Shown one piece after another: positions 9,308 through 19,785 of a stretch of DNA of 64,000 nucleotides. How positions within the stretch are numbered: position 1 is the stretch's first letter; each line of letters opens with the position of its first letter. The notes beneath the pieces were generated by a model. That model was not told where the DNA came from and did not search any database. It saw only the letters and a program-made list of their open reading frames with translations. The DNA comes from Sphingobacteriales bacterium (GTDB taxonomy: Bacteria > Bacteroidota > Bacteroidia > Sphingobacteriales > Sphingobacteriaceae), in the NCBI GenBank assembly GCA_004294495.1, contig REAS01000043.1:1-64000 (forward strand), written 5' to 3'. Position numbers and translations under genes: made by a program.

Positions 9308-12205
9308 ATGTTAAGAGTAGAAAATGATAAACCCTGCAAACTGGTTTATTCGCTAGCAAAACACGAGTATTTAGGCTATTTAATTGAACCGCATGTGGTG
9401 CAGTTAAACCATAATGGCGATTTTTCTTTTTCGCACCAACGCCTATTTAGCAATACAGCTACCGAGTTTTTGCACCTGTTAGATGCAACCGACATTAAAC
9501 TTATTAAACTTTTAGAAGACGTTGAACAGGATGCCGTAATAAAAAAATACTACAAAAAACTAATTAGACCCTTAGAGTTTTTTAGTAAAATTTGGGACGA
9601 AAAGCTATACGATTCTATAAGACCTAAAATTGAAAGAAAATTAAAAGATGCCCTATTGTTAATTAAAGATAAAGAACTTTATTTAATGAGCAAAGAAGGT
9701 TGGCCTGTTGAAAAACAGGTTTTTATAGCTAAAGACCCTGCCACCATTCTGTTTCATTTTAGGCGTAACGAAACCGAAACTCGCTACTTTCCAACAATAA
9801 AATACCAAGAAAACCGTATTGATTTTATGTTTAAAGAGGCGCAGGTAATTTTAAACCAACCGGCTCATTTATTACTCGAAAACACGCTTTACCATTTCGA
9901 AGACGATTTAGAAGGGAAAAAATTGCTTCCTTTTTTAAACAAGCGTTATATATCTATACCAAAATCATCGGAAGAAACCTACTTTACAAAATTTATAGCC
10001 CCATTAATAGAAAAACACCACGTTTACGCCGAAGGGTTTACCATTAATACCGAAAAATATGATGCCACACCTATTTTAAAAGTGGTTTTTAATGCCAATG
10101 GTCCATCAGAAATTCAATTGTATTTTAAATATAACAACTATGTTTTTGCTGCCGGCGGCGAACGACAAGTTACCGTTAGGATGGAGCGAAATGGCGACGA
10201 TTATGCTTTTCATCGCATTAAACGATCGTTAACTTGGGAAAAAAACAAGCTAAACGAGGTATTGGATTTAGGTTTAGAAACCAACAGTTTGCTGTATGTG
10301 CATTTGCAGGTAAAGGATGTTTCTGATAATGTTACCGAACAATCGTTCTCGGTTTTTGATTGGATAAGCGACCATCACCAACAATTGGTAGATATGGGGT
10401 TCGAGTTTGAGCAAGATAGCTCGGCAAAAAAATATGTTTTGGGCGGCTCAAAAATAGATCTTGAGTTTAAAGAACGTAACGACTGGTTTGATATTGAAGC
10501 CACTGTACAATTTGGCTCATACCGTATACCTTTTATACAGTTACGCAATCATATTTTAAATAAAAAGCGAGAATTTGTTTTGCCCAATGGCGATATTGCC
10601 ATAATACCCGAAAAATGGTTTGCACAATATGCCAACTTACTTAGTTTTACCGAAGGCACCCATAACTTACAGCTTAAAAAACACCACGTTGGCTTAATTT
10701 ACGATTTTGCAGATAGCCAGTTGGCAACCGTTACTATGGATAGAAAATTACAAAAACTATCCGACTTTGAAGATATTGACCCCATACTGCCACCCACAGA
10801 TTTTGTTGGCGAGTTGCGCCCTTACCAAAAAGCAGGGTACGATTGGTTTCACTTTCTACAAAAATATAACTTTGGTGGCTGCCTTGCCGATGATATGGGG
10901 CTAGGCAAAACCATACAAACACTAGCCTTACTGCAAAAAGAAAAAGAAGTGAATAGTTTATTGGGGGTGCACCCAACATCGTTAATTGTAATGCCAACAT
11001 CGCTAATTTACAATTGGTTAAACGAAGCAAAAAAGTTTACTCCCAGCCTAAATTTATATGTGCATACGGGCACTTTACGAAACAAAAGCACAGCATTTTT
11101 TACCCAATACGATGTTGTAATTACCACCTATGGCATTACCCGTGTTGATATTGATTTGCTACACGAAACTTATTTTAACTATGTTATTTTAGACGAAAGC
11201 CAAAACATAAAAAACCCAAGCTCAAAATCGTTTAAAGCAGTAAAACAATTACGGTCTAAATTTAAACTCATACTATCGGGTACACCTGTAGAAAATACCG
11301 TAAACGATTTATGGACCCAAATGAGTTTTATAAACCCAGGTTTATTAGGTACGCAAAAGTTTTTTTATAAAGATTTTGTGGAACCTATTGAGAAGAAAAA
11401 AGACGATGATAAAGCCCAGCGTTTGCAAACTTTAATAAAACCTTTTGTAATGCGACGTACTAAAGAACAGGTTGCTACCGAGTTGCCGCCAAAAACTGAA
11501 ACACTGTTTTATTGTAAAATGACCGAAGCCCAGGCCGAGTATTATGAAAAAATAAAATCGGAATACCGTAACGAAATTTTAAAGGCTTTAGAAAATGGCA
11601 CTTACCACAAAAGCCCCATTCAAATGTTGCAAGGCTTAACCAAATTGCGCCAAATTGCCAATCACCCAATTATGGCTAATGAAGATTACGAAGGCGACTC
11701 GGGAAAGTTTGAAGACGTAATACACAAACTACAAAGTGTGGTAGAAGGCGGACATAAAGTTTTGATTTTTTCGCAGTTTGTAAAACAACTTGCCATTTAC
11801 CGCAAATATTTTGATGCAAACCATACCCAATATTCGTATTTAGATGGAGCAACACAAAACAGAGGAGTTGTGGTTGAGGATTTTAAGAATGACGAACAAA
11901 AGAAAATATTTTTAATTTCGATTAAAGCCGGAGGTGTTGGTTTAAACCTTACCGAAGCGGATTATGTGTTTATTTTGGACCCGTGGTGGAACCCTGCAGT
12001 TGAGCAACAAGCCATCGACAGAACTCACCGTATAGGGCAAACTAAAAATGTTTTTATATACAAGTTTATTGCCAAAGATACTGTAGAAGAAAAAATACTT
12101 GCCCTGCAAAATCGTAAATTACGGGTTGCACAATCGTTAATAACAACCGAAGAAAGTTTTTTTAAATCGTTAACCGATAGCGATATTAAAGATATTTTAG
12201 GCTAA
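9308..12205 (+). CDS. SNF2-family DEAD/DEAH-box helicase
   Basis: 965 aa; LRPYQKAGYDWFHFLQ, DDMGLGKTIQTLALL, LDESQNIKNP, SGTPVENTVNDLW, FILDPWWNPAVEQQAIDRTHRIGQ. Confidence 0.96.
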   Translation: MLRVENDKPCKLVYSLAKHEYLGYLIEPHVVQLNHNGDFSFSHQRLFSNTATEFLHLLDATDIKLIKLLEDVEQDAVIKKYYKKLIRPLEFFSKIWDEKLYDSIRPKIERKLKDALLLIKDKELYLMSKEGWPVEKQVFIAKDPATILFHFRRNETETRYFPTIKYQENRIDFMFKEAQVILNQPAHLLLENTLYHFEDDLEGKKLLPFLNKRYISIPKSSEETYFTKFIAPLIEKHHVYAEGFTINTEKYDATPILKVVFNANGPSEIQLYFKYNNYVFAAGGERQVTVRMERNGDDYAFHRIKRSLTWEKNKLNEVLDLGLETNSLLYVHLQVKDVSDNVTEQSFSVFDWISDHHQQLVDMGFEFEQDSSAKKYVLGGSKIDLEFKERNDWFDIEATVQFGSYRIPFIQLRNHILNKKREFVLPNGDIAIIPEKWFAQYANLLSFTEGTHNLQLKKHHVGLIYDFADSQLATVTMDRKLQKLSDFEDIDPILPPTDFVGELRPYQKAGYDWFHFLQKYNFGGCLADDMGLGKTIQTLALLQKEKEVNSLLGVHPTSLIVMPTSLIYNWLNEAKKFTPSLNLYVHTGTLRNKSTAFFTQYDVVITTYGITRVDIDLLHETYFNYVILDESQNIKNPSSKSFKAVKQLRSKFKLILSGTPVENTVNDLWTQMSFINPGLLGTQKFFYKDFVEPIEKKKDDDKAQRLQTLIKPFVMRRTKEQVATELPPKTETLFYCKMTEAQAEYYEKIKSEYRNEILKALENGTYHKSPIQMLQGLTKLRQIANHPIMANEDYEGDSGKFEDVIHKLQSVVEGGHKVLIFSQFVKQLAIYRKYFDANHTQYSYLDGATQNRGVVVEDFKNDEQKKIFLISIKAGGVGLNLTEADYVFILDPWWNPAVEQQAIDRTHRIGQTKNVFIYKFIAKDTVEEKILALQNRKLRVAQSLITTEESFFKSLTDSDIKDILG

Positions 12206-12347
12206 ATTATTAACAAATGAATTTGCTTGTTCATAAAATTTTGGTATAATAAAATATATAAATTAAAAAAACATCGAAACAATAAAGAATTTAAAATCTT
12301 ACGCCCCAATTAAATATGGTTTAAAATGGCTATTTATAAGTAGTGTT

Positions 12348-13523
12348 TTGGGCATTTTTGTGGGTTTGGCATCGGCTGGGTTTTTAGTATCGTTAAATTG
12401 GGTAACTCAAATCCGCGAAAGCAACTTATGGCTAATTGCATTTTTGCCTGTTGGTGGTTTTGCAATAGGTTTATTTTATCATTATTATGGAAAAACGGTT
12501 GTAAGTGGCAACAATTTATTAATAGAAACCATATACAAACCCCAACAAATTGTACCATTTAAAATGGCCCCTTTTGTTTATTTATGTACATTGTTAACTC
12601 ATATTTTAGGGGGAAGTGCCGGCAGAGAGGGAACAGCTTTGCAAATGGCTGGGGCTATTGCTTATCAGTTTGTTAAACCATTTAAACTTACGCAAAGCGA
12701 TATACAAATTTTAATTATTGCAGCGGTAGCCGCTGGTTTTGGGTCGGTATTTGGTACCCCAATAGCAGGTGCAGTTTTTGGGTTAGAAATTGCTTTAATT
12801 AAAAAAATTAATTACGCTGCCATTTTACCTGCTTTTGCTTCTTCTATAATTGCAAATTTGGTTTGTAACCTTTTGCCAGTAAACCATACCCATTACCACG
12901 TAGATTATGTACCGCCAATTTCTTTTATAACCATTTTTTACAGCATAATTGCGGGTATTGCTTTCGGTTTATGTGCAGCAAGTTTTAGCAAAATAATGCA
13001 TTGGGCAACTTTAAAATTTAAGTTAATTATAAAGTATGCCCCGTTAAGGCCAGTATTTGGAGGTATTTTAATTGCATTGGCTGTTTGGGCAATGGGCAAT
13101 ACCACATTTATAGGTTTGGGTTTACCTACAATATCATTAGCTTTTGGGCAGCCGCTACCTGTTTATTACTTTGCTTTAAAAATGGTTTTTACCATCATTA
13201 CCTTATCGGCGGGGTTTAAAGGGGGCGAAGTAACCCCTTTATTTTTTATTGGGGCATTGCTGGGAAATGCTTTGTTTTTTTTTATTCCCTTACCTTTAGC
13301 ACTTTTGGCGGCTATGGGTTTTGTAGCCGTTTTTGCCGGTGCAGCAAATACACCTTTGGCTTGTATAATAATGGCTATCGAGCTTTTTGGAATGCAAAGT
13401 GTAGTTTATATAGTTATTACTTGTGCTGTAGCTTTTTTAATATCGGGCAATACAGGCATTTATATTTCACAAAAGCCTAATGGAATTAAACTATGGGTTT
13501 ATAAGCTTTTTTCTAGGTGTTGA
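12348..13523 (+). CDS. voltage-gated chloride channel (CLC) family protein
   Basis: 391 aa; GGSAGREGTALQM, GFGSVFGTPIAGAVFGLE, GFKGGEVTPLFFIGALLGN. Track start is TTG; the frame is open upstream to 12267 without an ATG. Confidence 0.92.
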   Translation: MGIFVGLASAGFLVSLNWVTQIRESNLWLIAFLPVGGFAIGLFYHYYGKTVVSGNNLLIETIYKPQQIVPFKMAPFVYLCTLLTHILGGSAGREGTALQMAGAIAYQFVKPFKLTQSDIQILIIAAVAAGFGSVFGTPIAGAVFGLEIALIKKINYAAILPAFASSIIANLVCNLLPVNHTHYHVDYVPPISFITIFYSIIAGIAFGLCAASFSKIMHWATLKFKLIIKYAPLRPVFGGILIALAVWAMGNTTFIGLGLPTISLAFGQPLPVYYFALKMVFTIITLSAGFKGGEVTPLFFIGALLGNALFFFIPLPLALLAAMGFVAVFAGAANTPLACIIMAIELFGMQSVVYIVITCAVAFLISGNTGIYISQKPNGIKLWVYKLFSRC

Positions 13524-13826
13524 TTTTGGTTAAATTAGCTTGAAGTAATTAGAATTATTTAAAAAGTTTGGGAGGATTAATTCTGTGGAAACGGGGGAGT
13601 TAAATTTTTAATATGGTTGCATTTTTTAAAATTAGCTAGGTGTAAAAACGGTTACTACAAACATGATATGGCTTAATATAATTTATTTTTAAAAGCCAGT
13701 TTCAACTTAAATACAGAAAGTTAATGATGTTAGTTTATCAGCAGATGCCCTACCCTTTAGCATAAGTTTTATAAATTTAATTTACTATTAGTATATTCGC
13801 AAGCTATTTTATAAAGCCTAAAAACA

Positions 13827-15605
13827 ATGCATAGAACCCATACCTGCGGCCAATTAACCCTAAGCCAACTAAATCAACAAGTTACCCTAAGTGGATGGGT
13901 GCAAAAATCACGTGATTTAGGTGGCACCACTTTTATTGATATGAGAGACAGGTACGGCATTACACAACTGGTTATAAACTCAGACGATGATGAAACCTTG
14001 CGCACAAAATCGCGTGAGCTAGGTAGAGAGTTTGTAATAAAAGTAGTTGGGCAGGTGGTTGAACGATCGAACAAAAACCCAAAAATTAGTACTGGCGATA
14101 TAGAAATTAGAGTTTCGAATCTAGAAATTTTAAACCCCGCAAAATTACCGCCTTTTATGATTGAGGACGAAACCGACGGTGGCGAAGAGCTACGTATGAA
14201 ATACCGCTACCTTGATTTACGCCGTAACCCAGTACGCAACAACCTTATTTTGCGCCATAAAATGGCCCAAGAAATTAGAAAATATTTAGATGCTCAAGAT
14301 TTTTTAGAAGTAGAAACTCCGGTTCTTATAAAATCTACCCCAGAAGGTGCCAGAGATTTTGTGGTACCTAGCCGCATGAATGCTGGCGAATTTTACGCCT
14401 TACCACAATCGCCACAAACATTTAAGCAATTGTTAATGGTATCCGGCTTCGACCGTTATTTTCAGATTGTAAAATGTTTTAGAGACGAAGATTTAAGAGC
14501 CGACCGCCAGCCCGAGTTTACGCAAATAGATTGTGAAATGGCTTTTATAGAGCAAGAAGATATTTTAAACTTATTTGAAGGCTTAACTCGCCACATGTTT
14601 AAAACCATTAAAGGTTTAGAGTTTAATGATTTCCCTAGAATGCTTTACGCGGATGCAATGCGTTTATATGGTAGCGATAAGCCTGATATACGTTTTGGGA
14701 TGGAGTTTGTAGAACTAAAAAACAATACCTTACCCAAGAACCAGCAACCTCAGACTTGGAAAAGCGAAAACGAATTTCCAGTTTTTGCCAATGCTCAAAT
14801 GGTAGTTGGTATAAATGCCAAAGCTTGTGCACATTATACCCGTAAACAGTTAGATGAATTAACCGATTTTGTAAAACGCCAACAAATTGGTGCAACAGGT
14901 TTAATTTATATGCGCCATAACGATGATGGTAGTATAAAATCATCGGTTGATAAATTTTATACCGAGCTGGAACTTAAAAACTGGGCAATTGCATTTAACA
15001 GCCAACCTGGCGATTTGTTGTTAATTATGGCCGGCCAAAAAGATAAAGTGCGTAAACAACTAAACGAATTGCGTTTAGAAATGGGTAACCGTTTAGCATT
15101 ACGAGATAAAAATAAATTTGCCCCACTTTGGGTAATCGATTTCCCTTTGTTAGAATGGGATGAAGAAAGCGAACGCTACCACGCTATGCACCACCCTTTT
15201 ACATCGCCAAAGCCAGAAGATATTGACATGTTAGACACTAACCCCGGCGAAGTTAGAGCTAATGCGTACGATTTAGTTATAAACGGTACCGAAATTGGTG
15301 GCGGTTCCATCCGTATTCACGATAAAACGCTACAATCCTTAATGTTTAAACATTTAGGCTTCACGCCTGATGAAGCGCAAAAACAATTTGGTTTCTTGCT
15401 AGAAGCTTTTGAGTATGGCGCACCTCCACACGGTGGTATAGCCTTTGGGTTTGATAGGTTGGTTTCTATTTTTGCTGGTTTAGATTCTATTCGTGATGTT
15501 ATTGCTTTCCCAAAAAACAACTCGGGACGAGATGTGATGATAGATTCTCCATCAACCATCGATGAAAAGCAAATGAAAGAGTTGAGTATTAAAACAGTTT
15601 TATAA
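13827..15605 (+). CDS. aspS: aspartyl-tRNA synthetase
   Basis: 592 aa; [10 protein letters not shown], class II motifs [17 protein letters not shown]. Confidence 0.98.
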   Translation: MHRTHTCGQLTLSQLNQQVTLSGWVQKSRDLGGTTFIDMRDRYGITQLVINSDDDETLRTKSRELGREFVIKVVGQVVERSNKNPKISTGDIEIRVSNLEILNPAKLPPFMIEDETDGGEELRMKYRYLDLRRNPVRNNLILRHKMAQEIRKYLDAQDFLEVETPVLIKSTPEGARDFVVPSRMNAGEFYALPQSPQTFKQLLMVSGFDRYFQIVKCFRDEDLRADRQPEFTQIDCEMAFIEQEDILNLFEGLTRHMFKTIKGLEFNDFPRMLYADAMRLYGSDKPDIRFGMEFVELKNNTLPKNQQPQTWKSENEFPVFANAQMVVGINAKACAHYTRKQLDELTDFVKRQQIGATGLIYMRHNDDGSIKSSVDKFYTELELKNWAIAFNSQPGDLLLIMAGQKDKVRKQLNELRLEMGNRLALRDKNKFAPLWVIDFPLLEWDEESERYHAMHHPFTSPKPEDIDMLDTNPGEVRANAYDLVINGTEIGGGSIRIHDKTLQSLMFKHLGFTPDEAQKQFGFLLEAFEYGAPPHGGIAFGFDRLVSIFAGLDSIRDVIAFPKNNSGRDVMIDSPSTIDEKQMKELSIKTVL

Positions 15606-15962
15606 ATTCAAAAGTAAAAAATCAAAAAATTGAACCGTGGATAGTTTAATATTACCTTTTCGTTTTTTGAATTTTTAACAAATAAATGCTTCCCTTGGTT
15701 TGTGCGCCACAAACTAAAAGATGCATTTGGCAATTCGATAAATAGCCATTTTTGCGTAATTCCTCACGATTTGACTTACCTTTGTGTCTTTTTTACTGGA
15801 AACACTTGCGATTTAAGTTTCATACTATTTTTGGGTTTGCCTCTAATAATTTACATCCTACAAATGTACCGTTCTAAAAACTATTCTTTTTGCTTGCCCA
15901 ACGCCCTATACGCAATCCTCTCTAATTAAATACACGAATATAATAGCCTCCTTTAACCTTAT

Positions 15963-16190
15963 AACCTGAGTTCGATTATTAAGATATAGTATAATTAGCT
16001 GTAAACCAATGGTATTTACGATTTTAAAGCGTTAACGGTGGCAGCGGCATCCTTTTTTTTCGCCGAAACTCTCCCTTCGGGGGTTGGGGGGATAGAAAAG
16101 TAAAAAAAAGATATAGCGGACGGCGTGTTAAAACGCCCAAATCATAATCAAAACTATAGTGAACAATGTTTTATTAATCGAACTCAGGTT
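15963..16190 (+). repeat. MITE-like element, copy 2
   Basis: Same 14-bp TIRs (15963-15976, 16177-16190); flanked by TAT/TAT (15960-15962, 16191-16193); shared GCGTTAACG...GCAGCGGCATCC and GTGTTAAAACGCCC blocks. Confidence 0.85.
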
Positions 16191-16408
16191 TATTCTAACC
16201 TATGTATTATCCATTTGTTTTACACTTTTACTGTAAAACAATTTCAAGACAAAACATCCAAATAATGTGATAGATTAATTTTAAAAAATAATTGATTTGG
16301 TGTCATATTTGTTTAAGCTATTTATAAATTCGTATTATTTAAATTTTGTATTGCTGTTAAATCATAATTTTTCTAAATATCTTTGCTAGGCTGTCTCAAA
16401 TATAATCT

Positions 16409-17728
16409 ATGAAAAATATATTTTATTTACTTTTTTTTGTTCTGATATTATTTACGGGATGTGCTATAAATAAGAAGTCTTTTGTGGCATCAACCATACA
16501 AAACGGCTTAAATTCTACACTTTTTAAACAACACCAAGTTGGGTTTTCATTGTATGATTTAAGCACACAAACTACAATATTTGCACAAGACGCAAACAAA
16601 CATTTTATACCCGCATCAAACACAAAATTACTAACCTTTTACGCAGGTTTATGTGCACTTGGTGATTCGGTTGCAACCATAAAATACCAAATAATTGGCG
16701 ATTCGTTGCTAATTTGGCCTCAAGCCGATCCATCTTTTCTACACCCAAATTTCACAAAACAGCCCGCTTTCGATTTCCTGAAAAATAGTAATAAAGAAAC
16801 CTATTTAGTAAGAGGAACTTATGCAGGTCAGAAATTTGGACAAGCTTGGGCTTGGGATGATTATAATGATTATTATGCCACCCAAATTACCGAGTTACCA
16901 CTCTACGGCAATATGGTTTATTTGAGCCTTAACAATAATAAAATTAAATTACAACCCGATTTAGTTGCAAATTTTTTAAGCGACACCACATACAATCCTT
17001 TGCTTAAGGTTGCGCAACGAGAAGTTTATAACAACAACCTTGTTTTTCCCACCAAACCCGACTCGGCTTTTAAACAAAAAATACCTTTAAATTTAGATAG
17101 TAAAACCACATTAATTTTACTTTCTGATACATTGTTAGCAACAGGCCAGGTAACCAAAACCCTCAAAACATTACCTTTTAGAAAAACTCCGCAAACAGCA
17201 AAAACTATTTATACCACCCCGGCCGATACTCTATTTAAACAAATGTTGCAACCCAGCGATAATTTTATTGCCGAACAATTATTGATGACTATTGCGTACA
17301 AAAACAATTTAGAACCTAACCAAGGGGCTGTTATTAAATATATAAAAGATAATTTTTTAACAACTTTACCCGATACTTTACAATGGGTTGATGGTTCGGG
17401 TCTTTCACGTATAAATTTAAATACACCACAAAATTTTATCCAATTATTAAACCTCATTTACAGTAAGGCTGGCGAAAAAAGAACTTTTGAGTTATTAAGT
17501 GCAGGTGGAATTAACGGTACTTTAAAAACCCAATTTAAAGGCAATACTTGTTTTGTTTATGCAAAAACGGGCACATTATCAAACAACTATTGCCTAAGCG
17601 GATTTTTAATAGGAAATAGTGGTAAACGTTACGCTTTTTCGTTTATGAATAATAACTACACCCTGCCTGGTAAACAAATTAAACAAGCTGTTGAACAATT
17701 TATCACTCAAATTCAACTAGTTTTATAG
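16409..17728 (+). CDS. D-alanyl-D-alanine carboxypeptidase/endopeptidase (peptidase S13, PBP4-like)
   Basis: 439 aa; lipoprotein-like N-terminus, PASNTKLLTFYAGL (SxxK), DGSGLSRINLNTP, AKTGTLSNNYCLSGF (KTG). Confidence 0.9.
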   Translation: MKNIFYLLFFVLILFTGCAINKKSFVASTIQNGLNSTLFKQHQVGFSLYDLSTQTTIFAQDANKHFIPASNTKLLTFYAGLCALGDSVATIKYQIIGDSLLIWPQADPSFLHPNFTKQPAFDFLKNSNKETYLVRGTYAGQKFGQAWAWDDYNDYYATQITELPLYGNMVYLSLNNNKIKLQPDLVANFLSDTTYNPLLKVAQREVYNNNLVFPTKPDSAFKQKIPLNLDSKTTLILLSDTLLATGQVTKTLKTLPFRKTPQTAKTIYTTPADTLFKQMLQPSDNFIAEQLLMTIAYKNNLEPNQGAVIKYIKDNFLTTLPDTLQWVDGSGLSRINLNTPQNFIQLLNLIYSKAGEKRTFELLSAGGINGTLKTQFKGNTCFVYAKTGTLSNNYCLSGFLIGNSGKRYAFSFMNNNYTLPGKQIKQAVEQFITQIQLVL

Positions 17729-18469
17729 GCCTTTATTTCTATCGGCGTAACCAAAAACTTTTTGTAATAAAGCACTATTTCTCGCATTAATATTGTTCCG
17801 TATTTTTAACTCTTCTTGGGCAATCTCGGTAAATAAACCATCAATTGCTTTTTGAGTTACATAGTTTTCTAAATTTGGATTTACAGGTGTTACAAACGGA
17901 ATTTGATTGTATTTGTTAACTACATCTGCCCAATATCGCGTTGCACCAACTTTGGCTAAACTTGCCTTTATAATGGGGTTAAATTTGTTTTGTAATTGTG
18001 TGTTGGTTACTTTTTTAAAATATTGTGTGGCGGCGACATTCTGGTTGCTTAATAAAATATTGCTAGCATCGGCAATAGTCATTTGTTTAATGGCAGCAAT
18101 AAAAATGGGTTTTGCCTCTAAAGCTGCATCTTCTGCGGCTCGGTTAATACTTAAAATTACATTGTCGGCAAGTGAATTTAAGCCTAACGATCTCAGTGTC
18201 TTTTCTGCTTTTTGCGCCTCCGTGGGGAACAATATTTTAATTGCTAAATTTCCTAAATACCCATCTTTTGATGCTAATTTTTCGGAACTTAGGTTAGTAC
18301 CTACTTCTAAAGCTTGTTTTAACGCCAAGCCAATTTCGGCAGTTGTTGGATTTATCAAACCCGATTGGTTAATTATGGTGCCGGCTTGGTTTAAGGTTTC
18401 GCAACTAGTAAATACTAATAACACGAGTGCAAATGCAGATTTTACAAATAGGTTAGGAGTTCTTTTCAT
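17723..18469 (-). CDS. DUF4197 family protein
   Basis: 248 aa; lipoprotein signal, EIGLALKQALEVGTNLSSEKLASKDGYLGN and KILFP motifs. Confidence 0.8.
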   Translation of the reverse strand: MKRTPNLFVKSAFALVLLVFTSCETLNQAGTIINQSGLINPTTAEIGLALKQALEVGTNLSSEKLASKDGYLGNLAIKILFPTEAQKAEKTLRSLGLNSLADNVILSINRAAEDAALEAKPIFIAAIKQMTIADASNILLSNQNVAATQYFKKVTNTQLQNKFNPIIKASLAKVGATRYWADVVNKYNQIPFVTPVNPNLENYVTQKAIDGLFTEIAQEELKIRNNINARNSALLQKVFGYADRNKGL

Positions 18470-18510
18470 TCTGATGTTTTATTGAATTATGATTTTAAAT
18501 TAAAAGTTAA

Positions 18511-18975
18511 TTAATACTCCAAAGGCACAATTGGCTCTTTTTTATTGGTACTCATAATCATCATGGTTTGAAAAGTTTTAACTACCGATATTTTACTTAT
18601 TTTTTGCATAATTAACTGTTCGTAAGTTTTGATATCTTTTACATAGGCCTTTAAAATAAAATCGCACTGGCCGGTTACATGGTGGCATTCGGTAATTTCT
18701 TTAATGGCATTAATTTCCTCTAAAAATATTTGTATTGTATCGTTTTGATGAAAATCTAACGAAACCTGTATAAAAGTTTTTATACCTAAGCCCAGTTTTT
18801 CTTCATCTACCAAAGCGTGGTAGCTCTTAATATAGCCTAAATGCTCAAGTTTTCGCACTCGCTCAAGCGTAGGCGCTGGCGATAAGCCAATATTTTGCGA
18901 TAACTGAAGATTGGTTATTCTTCCGTTTTCTTGCATTATTTTTAAAATATTTAAATCTATTTTATCAATTTCCAT
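18511..18975 (-). CDS. Lrp/AsnC family transcriptional regulator
   Basis: 154 aa; IDLNILKIMQENGRITNLQLSQNIGLSPAPTLERVRKLEHLGYI. Confidence 0.95.
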   Translation of the reverse strand: MEIDKIDLNILKIMQENGRITNLQLSQNIGLSPAPTLERVRKLEHLGYIKSYHALVDEEKLGLGIKTFIQVSLDFHQNDTIQIFLEEINAIKEITECHHVTGQCDFILKAYVKDIKTYEQLIMQKISKISVVKTFQTMMIMSTNKKEPIVPLEY

Positions 18976-19066
18976 AATCGTAATATATTACCCAAATTTA
19001 ACTTTTTAATGCAAAAACCAAATTTAATTTTATAAAAGAGTGTAAATTATTTTAATAATTTTTTAA

Positions 19067-19100
19067 AATATAATTTTTAGATTAACCTAAAAATTATATT
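19067..19100. promoter_or_regulatory. 34-bp palindrome, putative operator of the downstream MntR/DtxR-like regulator
   Basis: AATATAATTTTTAGATT|AACCTAAAAATTATATT; 16 of 17 positions symmetric; abuts a TAgcTTTG -7-like element (19100-19107). Confidence 0.7.
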
Positions 19101-19125
19101 AGCTTTGTGAATAAGCACTTTTATC

Positions 19126-19785
19126 ATGTTAGCAACCTCATTTACAGAAGAAAATTACCTAAAAACAATTTTTCATTTAAGCACTCCTCAAACGGTTGCG
19201 GTAAATACCAATGCCATTGCCGATGTATTAAAAACAAAAGCAGCATCGGTAACTGATATGCTTAAAAAGCTTGCCGAAAAAGATTTTATAAATTACGTAA
19301 AATATCAAGGCGTAACTTTAACCCCAAAAGGCAACCAAACCGCATTAAATATTATTAGAAAGCACCGTTTGTGGGAGGTATTTTTGGTTGATAAATTAAA
19401 TTTTAAGTGGGATGAGGTACATGATTTAGCCGAAGACTTAGAACATATTAACTCCACCAAACTTATTAATAGTTTAGATGAGTTTTTAGGGTTTCCGAAA
19501 TTTGACCCACACGGAGACCCAATACCCGACAAAAACGGAGTTTTAAACGAACCTGCACTTTTACCTGTCTCTAAAATGAAAATTAACCAAACAGGTATTA
19601 TTAGTGGAGTAAGAGAGCACACAAGCGTTTTTTTAAATTATTTAGAAAAAGTAGGATTAGTTTTAGGTAAAAAAATACTTATTAAAGAAACCATAGAGTT
19701 TGATGGCTCGGTAATTATAGATATTGATGGCAAAGCGCAAACCATAAGCCGCGATGTAGCAAAAAATTTACTTACAGCCGTATGA
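19126..19785 (+). CDS. metal-dependent transcriptional regulator, DtxR/MntR family
   Basis: 219 aa; EENYLKTIFHL, AIADVLKTKAASVTDMLKKLAEKDFINYVKYQGVTLTPKG; C-terminal FeoA-like region. Confidence 0.92.
   Translation: MLATSFTEENYLKTIFHLSTPQTVAVNTNAIADVLKTKAASVTDMLKKLAEKDFINYVKYQGVTLTPKGNQTALNIIRKHRLWEVFLVDKLNFKWDEVHDLAEDLEHINSTKLINSLDEFLGFPKFDPHGDPIPDKNGVLNEPALLPVSKMKINQTGIISGVREHTSVFLNYLEKVGLVLGKKILIKETIEFDGSVIIDIDGKAQTISRDVAKNLLTAV

Noticed and set aside
13524-13826. Possible tRNA-like stretch (GGTAGGGCATCTGCTGATAAAC on the minus strand)
   Set aside because: No full cloverleaf, no T-arm GGTTCGAATCC and no acceptor pairing could be built.
15702-15929. 75-aa plus-strand ORF after aspS
   Set aside because: Intergenic and not recognisable; no clear ribosome-binding or conservation evidence. 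It is followed by repeat copy 2, so it may be decayed sequence.
17907-18485. 192-aa plus-strand ORF
   Set aside because: Antisense to the DUF4197 gene; composition is explained by the opposite strand.
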